Of a DNA stretch of 64,000 bases, positions 8,262 through 16,809 are shown in pieces. Source of the stretch: Acidimicrobiia bacterium. Lineage in GTDB: Bacteria > Actinomycetota > Acidimicrobiia > IMCC26256 > JAOSJL01. The first letter of the stretch is position 1, and each line of letters opens with the position of its first letter. The position numbers were made by a program, and so were the translations under genes. Location of the stretch: assembly GCA_027494115.1 (NCBI GenBank), contig JAOSJL010000001.1, positions 1,203,926-1,267,925 of the forward strand. The letters run 5' to 3'. The notes under the pieces are model-generated. The model worked only from the letters and a program-made list of their open reading frames with translations. It had not been told where the DNA came from and did no database searches.

Positions 8262-9061
8262 GTCGTGTTCGGCTCGAGGGCGGGGCCCGAAGCCGAGGGC
8301 TTCCTGCCGGCCCGGGTGACAGCGCGGGCCACGCCGTAGCCGATGGCCAGAATGAGTGCCCCGCCGACGGCGTCGAGGATGTAGTGGTTGCCGGTGAGGA
8401 CGATCGCGATGATCGTCATGACGGGGTACGCCACGAACAGAGCCTTGACCCACGGGCGACGGACCCGTGGGTACATCGCGGCGACACACCAGAGCGCCCA
8501 CGCCACGTGGACGCTCGGCATGGCCGCGTACTGGTTCGACACCTCGGCGACCGCGCCGCTGTTGAAGGACCAGAATGTCGGATACTGGGCCAGCGTGTCG
8601 GCGAACCCGAAATTCGCGCCACCGACGGTGTCGAGCAGGCGCGGGGGCATCAACGGCCAGAGGATGAAGCCGATCAGCGCCACCGACGTCGTGATGGCCA
8701 GGGTGTTGCGCCACAACGGGTAGTCGTCCTTCCACCGGACGAAGAGGTAGATCCCCACGCCGGCGGTCACCACGAAGTGGCCGGACCCGTAGAAGTAGTT
8801 CATGGCGATGATCACGGGCCGGAAGTTCTGCGCCCAGTCCTGGAGTGTCTCCTCGACGAAGATCCCCATGTGTCGCTGGACGTCGATCAGGGCCTCGGCG
8901 TTGTGGAACGCTTCGGTGGCGCCGCCTTCGTTCGCGTTTCGGATCGCGGAGTAGACGAGGTAGAAGGCCACGATGGCCAGGATCTCCACCCACCAGTAGA
9001 TCGTGGAGCCGTCGCGCAGACGGCGGCCGGCGAACACCTCACGTTTCACGTCCTTGTGCAC
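8258..9061 (-). CDS. PAP2/Aur1-like membrane phosphatase or phosphotransferase
   Basis: A polytopic membrane enzyme of the PAP2 superfamily, inositolphosphotransferase (Aur1/Ipt1) branch, about 267 aa from the GTG at 9061. Catalytic motifs are AAMPSVHVAWALW (catalytic His) and LTGNHYILDAVGG (second His and Asp), after five hydrophobic segments that include WWVEILAIVAFYLVYSAI. Such enzymes transfer or hydrolyse lipid-linked phosphates, for example on inositol lipids. It sits between an LPG-synthase-like membrane protein gene (8-nt gap) and the coupled VOC gene, suggesting a lipid-modification operon. GTG 9049 is an alternative start. Confidence 0.8.
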   Translation of the reverse strand: MHKDVKREVFAGRRLRDGSTIYWWVEILAIVAFYLVYSAIRNANEGGATEAFHNAEALIDVQRHMGIFVEETLQDWAQNFRPVIIAMNYFYGSGHFVVTAGVGIYLFVRWKDDYPLWRNTLAITTSVALIGFILWPLMPPRLLDTVGGANFGFADTLAQYPTFWSFNSGAVAEVSNQYAAMPSVHVAWALWCVAAMYPRVRRPWVKALFVAYPVMTIIAIVLTGNHYILDAVGGALILAIGYGVARAVTRAGRKPSASGPALEPNTT

Positions 9062-9069
9062 GGCGGGGC

Positions 9070-10038
9070 TCAGGTGCTCGGCGCTTTGGTGCGGTGGCCG
9101 ACGGCGAACGAGGGTGCGCCCAGCAGGCTTGCGAGCAGCAGCAGGCCGTACCAGATGAGACCCAGGGCGACGGCTTGGGCGGTCGTGACACCCAGCGGGT
9201 GGAGGAACAGCACCAGGGCACCCTCGCGCACGCCGAGGCCGTTGAACGAGATGGGAACCACCTGGAGCATCGCTACCGCAGGGCCGAAGGCCAGCACCGC
9301 CGCGGCGGGTACCGGCAGCTCGAGCATCCGGACCACGATGTAGAGCACGCACATGGCCGAGGCCTGGTACACGACTGACGCGCCCAACACGCCGACGGCA
9401 CGCGTGCGCGGGCGACGCAAGTGGCCGATGCCGATGTGGACGGCCCCGATGAAGCGCATCCAGTTCTCGTGGTTGGCGAAGCGTCCGGCGAGGCGAGGGT
9501 GGGCCGAGGCGTACAGGATGACGCCCAGGAGCACGACCGCGATCCCCGAGATCAGCAGGGCCAATCGGGCGGAGGGTCGGAGTTCCAGGAGAGAGGGGCG
9601 CAGCGCGAACCCGATGACCGTGAGCAGCGGCAGGGCCATCCAGCCGGTCAGGCGTTCGAGGACGACTGAGGAGAACGCGATCTCGCTCGATCCGACCGTT
9701 GCGGTCGCGCGACTGACACGCAGGACGTCACCACCGATGGTGGAGGGAAGGACGTTTCCGACGAACTGTCCGGCGAAATAGTGACGGAGAAGTGTCCACA
9801 ATCGCACATCGAGGTCGAAAGCGATGAAGACTCTCTGCCACCGCCACGCGGAGAGGGCGATCGAGACGACGGCGACAGCTGTGCCGACGACCAGATAGGC
9901 GATCGCCGCGGTTCCGTCGGGGATGACCCCGCGGAGGTGGATCCTCGACAGCAGGATGCCGAGGATGACGACACTGAGGCCGATCCGGAGCCAGAGGCCC
10001 CATGCGGACCGCCGGTCCGCCTGCTCGGTCGCCTTCAT
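9070..10038 (-). CDS. Lysylphosphatidylglycerol synthase-like membrane protein
   Basis: A 322-aa integral membrane protein of the UPF0104/LPG_synthase_TM family, the flippase-like membrane half of MprF without its aminoacyltransferase domain. About eight helices are visible. Conserved features include YFAGQFVGNVLPSTIGGDVL (about 87-106), VVLERLTGWMALPLL (about 123-137) and VPISFNGLGVREGALVLF (about 261-278). Family members move lipids across the inner membrane, often near glycolipid genes. It probably heads an operon with the PAP2 and VOC genes. The ATG has TAACCT six bases upstream, a leaderless layout. Confidence 0.85.
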   Translation of the reverse strand: MKATEQADRRSAWGLWLRIGLSVVILGILLSRIHLRGVIPDGTAAIAYLVVGTAVAVVSIALSAWRWQRVFIAFDLDVRLWTLLRHYFAGQFVGNVLPSTIGGDVLRVSRATATVGSSEIAFSSVVLERLTGWMALPLLTVIGFALRPSLLELRPSARLALLISGIAVVLLGVILYASAHPRLAGRFANHENWMRFIGAVHIGIGHLRRPRTRAVGVLGASVVYQASAMCVLYIVVRMLELPVPAAAVLAFGPAVAMLQVVPISFNGLGVREGALVLFLHPLGVTTAQAVALGLIWYGLLLLASLLGAPSFAVGHRTKAPST

Positions 10039-10044
10039 CGCCCT

Positions 10045-10050
10045 AGGTTA
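10045..10050 (-). promoter_or_regulatory. Putative -10 element of the LPG-synthase-like gene
   Basis: Reads TAACCT on the minus strand, with six bases between it and the ATG at 10038. The message would start at the initiation codon. Confidence 0.45.
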
Positions 10051-10128
10051 CGGTCACAGCCGGCCCGGCGTCCCTCCGCCGTGCCTCGAGGTGAGGCCCT
10101 CGGCAGGTTGTGACACGGGGGAGGTCCG

Positions 10129-10953
10129 GTGCGGGTCGACGTGGAACGCGGTCTCGAACTCCACGTCGACGCGCGTGGTGACGGTCCCGGCCTCGTTCTG
10201 GTGCATGGATTCGGTGGGGCATCCGACGACTTCGCGGATCACCACGACGATCTGGCAGAGCGCTTTCGAACCGTGACGTTCGACCACAGAGGCCACGGTC
10301 GCAGTGACGGACCTGCCGACGCCGAATATTCGATCGACCGTTTCGGGGCCGACACGCTGGCTGTCGCCGACCATCTGGGCCTGGATCGTTTCCACCTCGT
10401 CGGGTACTCGATGGGTGGGATGGCCGCACGCCGCGTCGCGCTGCGGGCGCCGGAGCGCCTCCTGTCACTCGTACTCATGGACACGTGCGGGGGACCCACC
10501 CCGATGATGGACGCCGAACTGATGACCGCGGGCGCGACACTCGTCGACGCCGAGGGTATGGGAGCACTCAAAGCGCTCATGGACGAGGCGGATCCTCTCG
10601 GCTCCTCACCGGCGCACCAGAGGCTCCTGGCCGAGCGTGACGGCTACGCCGACTTCCTCCGGTGGCGTTGGGAGGCGCTCGCGCCCGCGATGTACTCGGC
10701 GATGTTGCGTGAGTTCCCGGTCCAGACCGACGACCACGACGCGCTGCGGTCGCTGCGGCTTTCCACTCTCGTGATGGTGGGAGAGCACGACACGGAGTTC
10801 CTCGAGCCGAGCCGACGGCTCGCGGACGTGATCGACGGTGCTCGTCTCGTGACGGTGCCCGAAGCCGGGCACGCACCTCAGTTCGAGGCCCCTGACGTCT
10901 GGTACGCCGCCCTCACCGACTTCCTCCTTGACGTAGCCTTCAACACTGTCTGA
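10129..10953 (+). CDS. Alpha/beta-fold hydrolase
   Basis: A 274-aa soluble alpha/beta hydrolase. The oxyanion segment LVLVHGFGGASDDF (about 24-37), nucleophile elbow LVGYSMGGMAARR (Ser about 97), acid residue in VGEHDTEF (about 222) and catalytic His in EAGHAPQFEAP (about 246) complete the triad. Substrate is open; esterase, lactonase or C-C hydrolase activities all occur in this fold. The GTG start is preceded by GGGGGAGG. It is followed after 15 nt by the ThDP enzyme, so the two are probably co-transcribed and may act on the same carbonyl or acyl-CoA metabolite. Confidence 0.88.
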   Translation: MRVDVERGLELHVDARGDGPGLVLVHGFGGASDDFADHHDDLAERFRTVTFDHRGHGRSDGPADAEYSIDRFGADTLAVADHLGLDRFHLVGYSMGGMAARRVALRAPERLLSLVLMDTCGGPTPMMDAELMTAGATLVDAEGMGALKALMDEADPLGSSPAHQRLLAERDGYADFLRWRWEALAPAMYSAMLREFPVQTDDHDALRSLRLSTLVMVGEHDTEFLEPSRRLADVIDGARLVTVPEAGHAPQFEAPDVWYAALTDFLLDVAFNTV

Positions 10954-10968
10954 GACGAAGGGAATCAC

Positions 10969-12594
10969 ATGCAGGGCAGTGGGGGTCGGCTCGCAGCCGA
11001 GGTGTTGCAGCGCTGGGGAGTCGACTGCCTCTTCACCCTGTCGGGCGGCCACCTGTTCCCCCTGTACGACGGGTGCGTCCAAGTGGGCATCGATCTCGTC
11101 GACACCCGTCATGAGCAGACGGCGACATTTGCCGCCGAGGGCTGGGCCAAGGTGACGCGCCGTCCGGGAGTGGCGGCGCTCACTGCCGGGCCGGGCGTCA
11201 CCAACGGGGTGAGCGCCATGACCTCGGCCTTCTGCAACGGCTCCCCCGTCACGGTGATCGGGGGTCGGGCGCCGCAGGCACGTTGGGGCTCGGGATCGTT
11301 GCAGGAGCTCGACCACATTCCGATCGTCGACAGCGTCACCAAGCAGGCCGGCACGGCCGGCACGACGGTCTCCATCCCGTCCGATCTCGACGCGTCGCTT
11401 CGGGCCGCCACCACGCCGCATCGCGGTCCGACGTTTCTGGATGTCGGCCTCGACGTCTTCTTCGGGGAGGCCGAGACGGAGATTCCCGCGGCTCCGTCGC
11501 ACGACGTCACACCCGGTGTCGAACCGGACCCCGACCATGTCTCGGCCGTGGCAGCGCTCGTGGCGGAGTCACGGCAACCGGTTCTCCTCGTGGGTGGCGA
11601 CGTGTACTGGGCCCACGCTGAAGAAGCGATGCGCCATTTCTCCGACACGGCCGACGTACCGGTACTCACAAACGGCATGGGTCGCGGCACGATTCCGTCC
11701 GACTCCCCTCTGGCGTTCTCGCGCTCGCGCTCAGCGGCGCTCGGGGGCGCGGATCTCGTGATCGTCGCCGGTACGCCCCTCGACTTCCGCCTCGGCTTCG
11801 GCGACTTCGGTGATGCCGAGGTCGTGCACCTCACCGACGCGCCGCAAGGAGTCGCGTCGCACGCCACGCTCGCCGCGTCGGTGGCGGGCGACCTCCTCGC
11901 CACGTTCGAGGGACTCACTGCCGCTATCGTCGAGGGGTCGAAGCCCGACCACGCCGACTGGGTTGCGACACTCCAAGGCGAGGAGCGGTCGCGGCGCGAG
12001 GCGGCCGACGAGGCGCTCTGGTCGGATGCCACCCCGATCCATCCGCTGCGGATCTACGGGGAGTTGCAGGAGCATCTCGACCGCGACGCCGTGGTGATCG
12101 GCGACGGGGGAGATTTCGTGTCGTACGCCGGGAAGTACGTCGACACCTTCGAGCCCGGCTGCTTTCTCGATCCCGGTCCCTACGGATGCCTCGGCATGGG
12201 TCTCGGCTACTCCATCGCCGCTGCGTTGGCACACCCCGACCGACAGATCGTGCTCCTACTCGGCGATGGGGCAGCCGGTTTCTCTCTGATGGACTTCGAC
12301 ACCCTCGTACGTTTCGGTCTGCCCGTCGTCGCTGTGGTGGGAAACAACGGGATCTGGGGTCTCGAGAAGCACCCGATGCAGATGGTGTACGGGTACGACG
12401 TCGCCGCCGAACTCCGGCCCGGCACCCGCTACGACCTGGTCGCCGAAGCGCTGGGCGCGCACGGCGACCTCGTGGAGGAACCCGCCGAGATCGGGCCTGC
12501 TCTTGAGCGGGCCTTCGCCGTGGACGGTCCGGCGTTGGTCAACATTCTCACGGATCCCGCCGACGCCTACCCCCGCTCGTCGAACCTCGCCTGA
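10969..12594 (+). CDS. Thiamine-diphosphate enzyme (acetolactate synthase / 2-hydroxyacyl-CoA lyase-like)
   Basis: A 541-aa ThDP-dependent enzyme with the three-domain layout of acetolactate synthases. The PYR domain has SGGHLFPLYDG and the catalytic Glu in RHEQTATFAAEGWA (about 47). A central FAD/CoA-like domain follows (about 190-330). The PP domain carries the ThDP motif GDGAAGFSLMDFDTLVRFGL ending at VVGNNGIWG (about 435-465). The HLFPLYDG active-site segment resembles oxalyl-CoA decarboxylase and 2-hydroxyacyl-CoA lyase more than biosynthetic IlvB, and no ilvN is adjacent. Substrate remains inferred. Confidence 0.85.
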   Translation: MQGSGGRLAAEVLQRWGVDCLFTLSGGHLFPLYDGCVQVGIDLVDTRHEQTATFAAEGWAKVTRRPGVAALTAGPGVTNGVSAMTSAFCNGSPVTVIGGRAPQARWGSGSLQELDHIPIVDSVTKQAGTAGTTVSIPSDLDASLRAATTPHRGPTFLDVGLDVFFGEAETEIPAAPSHDVTPGVEPDPDHVSAVAALVAESRQPVLLVGGDVYWAHAEEAMRHFSDTADVPVLTNGMGRGTIPSDSPLAFSRSRSAALGGADLVIVAGTPLDFRLGFGDFGDAEVVHLTDAPQGVASHATLAASVAGDLLATFEGLTAAIVEGSKPDHADWVATLQGEERSRREAADEALWSDATPIHPLRIYGELQEHLDRDAVVIGDGGDFVSYAGKYVDTFEPGCFLDPGPYGCLGMGLGYSIAAALAHPDRQIVLLLGDGAAGFSLMDFDTLVRFGLPVVAVVGNNGIWGLEKHPMQMVYGYDVAAELRPGTRYDLVAEALGAHGDLVEEPAEIGPALERAFAVDGPALVNILTDPADAYPRSSNLA

Positions 12595-12603
12595 GGCGCG
12601 GCG

Positions 12604-12620
12604 CCGGGTTCGATTCCCGG
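12604..12620. other. tRNA T-arm-like hairpin between convergent genes
   Basis: CCGGG-TTCGATT-CCCGG forms a 5-bp stem with the seven-base loop TTCGATT, the exact geometry and consensus of a tRNA T-arm. No acceptor, D or anticodon arm can be built around it. It lies between the ThDP-enzyme stop and the convergent thioesterase stop, so a terminator is the simplest role; a tRNA-gene remnant is possible. Confidence 0.5.
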
Positions 12621-12623
12621 GAT

Positions 12624-13007
12624 TCAGCGATCGCCGAGGCGGGCGAGGAAGTCGTCACGGTTGACGACGACGCGCTGAATCCTTCCGGCGGCGAGAAGTT
12701 GATCGCCGTCGGTGAGCGCCACGCGGAACTTGAGTCGGCGCCCCTCTCGAGCTTCGAGCACGGCTTCGGCAGTCACGGTGGCGCCGATCGGTGAGGGTAG
12801 GAGGTGGTTGATCTGCACGCTCTGGCCGACCGTCGTGGTTCCGGCCTCGGTGTGACCCGCCAGGGCGGCGACCGAGGCTTCCTCACACAGGCTGACCACG
12901 CGAGGTGTGCCGAGAACCGTGACGTCGCCGCTCCCGAGCGCCTCGGCGGTGTCCGAGGGTGTGACGGTGTGGCGAACTGTGGCGGTGAGACCGGGGTTGA
13001 GGGGCAT
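12624..13007 (-). CDS. FlK-like hotdog-fold thioesterase
   Basis: A 127-aa hotdog protein resembling fluoroacetyl-CoA thioesterase FlK. Typical pieces are LGTPRVVSLCEEASVAALAG (the conserved Glu is the FlK catalytic residue), VGQSVQINHLLPSPIGATVT and the C-terminal strand FRVALTDGDQLLAAG. Start chosen at the ATG at 13007, which gives the usual family N-terminus MPLNPGLTATVRHTV; the frame is open further upstream. It probably hydrolyses short acyl-CoA thioesters. True fluoroacetate specificity should not be assumed, although two CrcB fluoride exporters sit 8 kb away. Confidence 0.8.
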   Translation of the reverse strand: MPLNPGLTATVRHTVTPSDTAEALGSGDVTVLGTPRVVSLCEEASVAALAGHTEAGTTTVGQSVQINHLLPSPIGATVTAEAVLEAREGRRLKFRVALTDGDQLLAAGRIQRVVVNRDDFLARLGDR

Positions 13008-13105
13008 CGGTGCAGCGTACGCACCGTAGGCAGCGAGAGTGAACCCGGCCGAGCGTGGACCGAAGGGGTTCCGGTGTCCGGGCAGCCACTCCCTAGGATC
13101 AGGAC

Positions 13106-13423
13106 ATGACCGCAGCCAGGAAGCTCTCCATTCACCGCCTGTGGCTCGACGGCTCGCCCGTCCAGCCCGGCAAATCAGACCTGTACGTCGTCGTGCGCCA
13201 ACCCGACGGGGGCCGCCCCGAGCACCTCGAGTGGGAAGTTCGCGTCGACTCCGACCAGTTCCGTGGCGAGCCCGCGGGCACGCACCGGGTCGAGGCCGAC
13301 GTCGAGGGGGACCGACACCTCCAGGGGATCGCATCGCTCGATCAGAGCGAGGGTTCACACATGCTGTTCACGGGCGTCGGAGAGCTCCACGGGTTCGACC
13401 GCGACGACCTCGAAGCCGACTGA
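13106..13423 (+). CDS. Conserved-looking hypothetical protein
   Basis: A 105-aa soluble, acidic protein starting MTAARKLSIHRLWLDGSP and ending HGFDRDDLEAD. It has no signal peptide, membrane helix or cysteine. Alternating hydrophobic strands (DLYVVVRQPDG, LEWEVRVDSDQF, HMLFTGVGELHG) suggest a small beta-rich domain. It sits 17 nt before the PHP phosphoesterase on the same strand, so the two probably share a message. Function not recognised. Confidence 0.6.
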   Translation: MTAARKLSIHRLWLDGSPVQPGKSDLYVVVRQPDGGRPEHLEWEVRVDSDQFRGEPAGTHRVEADVEGDRHLQGIASLDQSEGSHMLFTGVGELHGFDRDDLEAD

Positions 13424-13440
13424 GCGGCCGAAGCCGCGTC

Positions 13441-14166
13441 GTGACCTCCGCGAGCCGCCACGCGACGCCGGAGCCTGCCGCGACTCTTCACCCACACCTC
13501 ACGGAGGCCGTTCCACGGGGTTGGGTGCGCGTCGACATGCACCTTCACACCATGTGGTCGGGCGACGCAGTCATGACGCTCGACGAACTGGCCGAACGGG
13601 TGGAGAGCACAGGGCTCGAGGTTCTCTGCATCACGGACCACAACGCGGTCAAAGGGGCCCAGGCTGCCCTCGAGTCCGATCTCGGCTGTCGGGTGATCGT
13701 CGGAGAGGAACTCCGCACGACCCAGGGCGAGATCATCGGGCTCTTCCTCGACGAGAGGGTGCCGATCGGGCTGAAACCGGGGGATGCAGCGGAGCGTATT
13801 CGCGACCAGGGTGGTCTCGTCTACATCCCGCACCCCTTCGACCCACTGCGTCGGCCGCTGAGCGGCCAGGCGATCGACGCCCTCGTGGCGGAGGGTCGGG
13901 TCGACGCGTTCGAAGTCCTGAACGCCAAGGTGAGTCTCGACAGCCTGAACGAGCGGGCCGTCAGGTACGCAAAGAAACACGGACTGACTCCGGGTGCCGG
14001 TTCCGACGCCCACGATCCGGCCGCGCTGGGTGCGGCGTACGTCGCGATGCCGGACTTCGACGGCCCGACGGACTTTCTCGAGCATCTGGGCGAGGGTCGG
14101 ATCGTCGGCCACCGGTTCGATCGTCCGCGCGCCTGGTCGCCTCGGATCATTCCCGGGGATCTGTGA
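13441..14166 (+). CDS. PHP-domain phosphoesterase
   Basis: A 241-aa PHP (polymerase and histidinol phosphatase) domain enzyme. Metal ligands are visible in RVDMHLHTMWSGDA (HxH motif, about 31-43), CITDHNAVKGA, VGEELRTTQGEIIGLF, VYIPHPFDPLR and the final GAGSDAHDPAALG. Stand-alone PHP proteins of this size hydrolyse phosphate esters such as nucleoside 3',5'-bisphosphates or RNA ends (the YciV/RnaAM type). GTG 13441 is chosen because it follows the previous stop closely; residues before GWVRVDMHL are variable. Exact substrate unknown. Confidence 0.85.
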   Translation: MTSASRHATPEPAATLHPHLTEAVPRGWVRVDMHLHTMWSGDAVMTLDELAERVESTGLEVLCITDHNAVKGAQAALESDLGCRVIVGEELRTTQGEIIGLFLDERVPIGLKPGDAAERIRDQGGLVYIPHPFDPLRRPLSGQAIDALVAEGRVDAFEVLNAKVSLDSLNERAVRYAKKHGLTPGAGSDAHDPAALGAAYVAMPDFDGPTDFLEHLGEGRIVGHRFDRPRAWSPRIIPGDL

Positions 14167-14202
14167 GCCCCGTGGTCCGGGACGCTCGGCGGATCGAACG
14201 GT

Positions 14203-15003
14203 CTACTTGAGCGCCAGAATGACGCCGCACACGGGTGCAGCGACGAGCAGGTAGACGGCGAAGGGGCGCAGGGAGTGTGTGCGCACGTAGCGCAACAGGT
14301 AGACGACCGCTACGTAGCCCGACACCGCCGCCGCCACGAAGCCGGCCAGTACCGACGCCGTCAGCTCGAACTCGCCGCCGGTGACGTCGGGAATCTGCAA
14401 GACCGTGGCGCCGAAGATGGCGGGAATCGCGAGCAGGAACGAGAAGCGTGTCGCCTCCTCGCGGGTGACGCCACCCGCGAGCCCGGCAGAAATCGTCAGG
14501 CCCGACCGGGACAGGCCCGGAGTGATCGCCGCCGCCTGAGCGACGCCGATACCGACCGCCCGCTCGGTGCCGATCTCGTTCGGAGAGGTGGTGGCGGTTC
14601 CGCGCCGGTCGGCGATGTATTCGGCGCCGAGCAGGATCAGTGCTGTGACGACCCAGAACGCCGCGGCCCATCCGGGCCGCTCGAACAGGTCCTCGAAGAA
14701 GCCCTCGAAAGCGAGACCCGCGACCGCGGCAGGGACGCTGGCAAGGGCGAGCAGGCCGATGGTCATCCGCGCCCGGCGTGGGTCAGGCCCGCCTCCGACC
14801 AGGCCGACACCCAGATCCCAGAGGTCGCGACGGAACGCCACGAGCACGGCGAGAAGAGTGCCGAGATGCAGCACGAGATCGAAGGTGAGCGAAGGCTGGT
14901 CCCAGCCGAACAGAGCAGGGACCACGACCAGGTGCCCGCTCGAGGAGATGGGGAGGAACTCGGTCAGCCCCTGCACGATGCCGAGCACGATGTCCTGGAG
15001 CAT
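14203..15003 (-). CDS. uppP: Undecaprenyl-diphosphatase
   Basis: A 266-aa polytopic membrane phosphatase (BacA/UppP) that dephosphorylates undecaprenyl pyrophosphate to recycle the peptidoglycan lipid carrier and confers bacitracin tolerance. Signature motifs are GLTEFLPISSSGHLVVVP (conserved Glu and Ser residues, about 12-29) and AAITPGLSRSGLTISAGL (second phosphate-binding motif, about 160-177). Eight hydrophobic segments are visible. Its ATG overlaps the stop of the preceding 48-codon ORF as TGATG, indicating translational coupling. Confidence 0.95.
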   Translation of the reverse strand: MLQDIVLGIVQGLTEFLPISSSGHLVVVPALFGWDQPSLTFDLVLHLGTLLAVLVAFRRDLWDLGVGLVGGGPDPRRARMTIGLLALASVPAAVAGLAFEGFFEDLFERPGWAAAFWVVTALILLGAEYIADRRGTATTSPNEIGTERAVGIGVAQAAAITPGLSRSGLTISAGLAGGVTREEATRFSFLLAIPAIFGATVLQIPDVTGGEFELTASVLAGFVAAAVSGYVAVVYLLRYVRTHSLRPFAVYLLVAAPVCGVILALK

Positions 15004-15149
15004 CAGGCGCTTCCCGGATCAGGCAGGAACACCGGAACCCTCTCACGCATCAGGTCTTCGTCCGGCTCCGTACGCAGCTTCTCACCGAGCGCGGAAACCG
15101 CGGCCTTGCTCGTCGGGTCGGTGACGACCGCCGTTCCCGTGGGCTCCAT
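15003..15149 (-). CDS. 48-aa small ORF coupled to uppP
   Basis: A short ORF beginning MEPTGTAVVTDPTSKAAVSA and ending VPVFLPDPGSA, whose TGA overlaps the uppP start codon (TGATG). It is soluble, charged (LRTEPDEDLMRERV) and shows no domain that can be recognised. It lies 11 nt after the cpaB-like gene. The overlap with uppP and tight packing favour a translated peptide that couples uppP translation, but codon evidence is thin at this length. Confidence 0.5.
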   Translation of the reverse strand: MEPTGTAVVTDPTSKAAVSALGEKLRTEPDEDLMRERVPVFLPDPGSA

Positions 15150-15160
15150 GGCGGCGGACC

Positions 15161-15823
15161 CTACTCCCCGACACAGCAGGCCTCTTCCGGCGGCGCCACG
15201 GCGAGCGTGACCACGCCGTGGGTGAGCGCAAACGCCAACTGCCGCGACTCCTGAGCCGTCACGAGAACGGTGACCGCCGGACCGGGCGCCGAGATGTCGC
15301 TGTCGTCCACTTCGACGGTCAGCACCGTGGCGGCGGACGCGACGACCGAGGTGGCGCCATCCGCACTTGTGGTGAACGTGGCGTCGAAGGTGGCGATCAG
15401 ATCAACGACATCTCCGGTCCGCGGCCGAACGGCGACGTCGAGGGGAACGCGCATGACCCGCATGCCGTCGGGTACGACTGCATCGGTTCCGTCGCGGTCG
15501 CTGTCGGCGACGTTCGCCGCGAGCACCGTCGTGTCGGCCACGAGGGGAACAACGACGATCCGGCCCACCACGTCATCGACGTCGTGGAGGGCGGCATCGG
15601 AGACCTGGGACTCGTGCCGGGTGACGGACTCCACGTCACCGGATTCGATGGTGGCGCCGAGAGGAAGGTCCCTCGACGCCACGACGACGTGAATGAGTGG
15701 ACCGAGAGAGGTCGCCTGGCGGTGGATCTCGGCCAGGTCACCTCCCACGATCCGTGCGGTGCCGAGCAGGACCGCGATCGCGGCGGCCCAGATCAATAGC
15801 GCGCGTGGCGATCGACGGAGCAC
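15161..15823 (-). CDS. SAF-domain (CpaB/RcpC-like) membrane-anchored protein
   Basis: A 220-aa protein with one N-terminal membrane anchor (LLIWAAAIAVLLGTARIVGG) and a periplasmic-side SAF domain (about 43-105: HVVVASRDLPLGATIESGDV). It resembles CpaB/RcpC, the Flp-pilus assembly protein, which usually has the same anchor plus SAF layout. The end carries an unusual CC pair in EEACCVGE. No other tad/flp pilus genes lie in the window, so a pilus role is uncertain; isolated CpaB-like proteins are common in actinobacteria. It starts at GTG after AGGGGGAA and probably leads the small ORF-uppP operon. Confidence 0.7.
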   Translation of the reverse strand: MLRRSPRALLIWAAAIAVLLGTARIVGGDLAEIHRQATSLGPLIHVVVASRDLPLGATIESGDVESVTRHESQVSDAALHDVDDVVGRIVVVPLVADTTVLAANVADSDRDGTDAVVPDGMRVMRVPLDVAVRPRTGDVVDLIATFDATFTTSADGATSVVASAATVLTVEVDDSDISAPGPAVTVLVTAQESRQLAFALTHGVVTLAVAPPEEACCVGE

Positions 15824-15981
15824 GGTTTCCCCCTTGTGTCGGTCCGTGGCAGGGCACGGGGACGTCGTCGGGGGAGTGGGCGGGGAAGCGTCCGGTGCCG
15901 TTCAGCGACCTGGATCTGACCGTACCAGCGCGCTCCGTGCAACGGAAGAGCCCGTCGACGCATCTCCTGAATGGGGACGGC

Positions 15982-16809
15982 TCAGGGGGTGTGATCGGGC
16001 AACGGGCCCTTGGCACCTGCGCAGTCGCATTTCGCACGGTCGAGCGACACCGTCGGGAGGAGCTCGCCCAGCAGAGCTCGAACGTGGACGACGTTCTCCT
16101 CGAAGAACCGGAACACTTCGTCCTGGGTGACCGCTTCGACGTTGTCGTCACCCTCCACTCCGGTGTCGTAGTCGGTGATGAGCGAGATGTTGGCGTAACA
16201 CATCCCCAGTTCCCGGGCGAGGTAGGCCTCGGGGTACTGCGTCATGTTGATGACGTCCCATCCCTGGTCCCGATACCACCGCGACTCGGCCCGTGTCGAG
16301 AAGCGTGGCCCGGGTACCACGACCACCGTGCCGTGGTCGTGCATGCGGACGCCGACGCGCTCACCCGCCGCCACCGCAGCGGTAGCGAGGTCGGCGCAGT
16401 AGGGGTCGGCGAAGGACACGTGGTGCGCGTCGCCGGCGTCGTAGAAGGTGTCGGCACGGCCCCGGGTGCGGTCGACCAGTTGGTCGCAGACCACGAAATC
16501 GCCGGGAGCGAACTCCGGGCGGAGGCTCCCTGCCGCGCAGGGCCCGATGACCCGCTCGACCCCGAGCAACCGCATGGCCCACAGGTTGGCTCGGGCAGGG
16601 ATCTGGTGCGGGACGAACTCGTGTCGTCGGCCGTGACGCGGGATGAAGGCGACCGACCGGTCGGCGACGTGGCCGATGGCCACGGGTGCGCTCGGGGAGC
16701 CGTACGGCGTGGTGATCTCCACCGTCTCGACGTCGTCGAGGAACGAATAGAACCCCGAACCGCCGAAGACCCCGAGCTCGGCGCGGGGTCCCGCGTCGGC
16801 CACGGTCAC
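15982..16809 (-). CDS. mtnP: 5'-methylthioadenosine phosphorylase-family protein
   Basis: A 275-aa purine nucleoside phosphorylase fold enzyme of the MTAP branch, which cleaves methylthioadenosine (or guanosine/inosine in some actinobacteria) with phosphate in the methionine salvage pathway. Phosphate and sugar sites are visible: LGVFGGSGFYSFL (about 13-25), FIPRHGRRHEFVPHQIPARA (about 55-74), GPCAAGSLRPEF, and the substrate-binding INMTQYPEAYLARE. The tail is cysteine-bearing (RAKCDCAGAKG). The GTG start overlaps the fmdB stop as GTGA. The exact base preference is not determinable. Confidence 0.9.
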   Translation of the reverse strand: MTVADAGPRAELGVFGGSGFYSFLDDVETVEITTPYGSPSAPVAIGHVADRSVAFIPRHGRRHEFVPHQIPARANLWAMRLLGVERVIGPCAAGSLRPEFAPGDFVVCDQLVDRTRGRADTFYDAGDAHHVSFADPYCADLATAAVAAGERVGVRMHDHGTVVVVPGPRFSTRAESRWYRDQGWDVINMTQYPEAYLARELGMCYANISLITDYDTGVEGDDNVEAVTQDEVFRFFEENVVHVRALLGELLPTVSLDRAKCDCAGAKGPLPDHTP

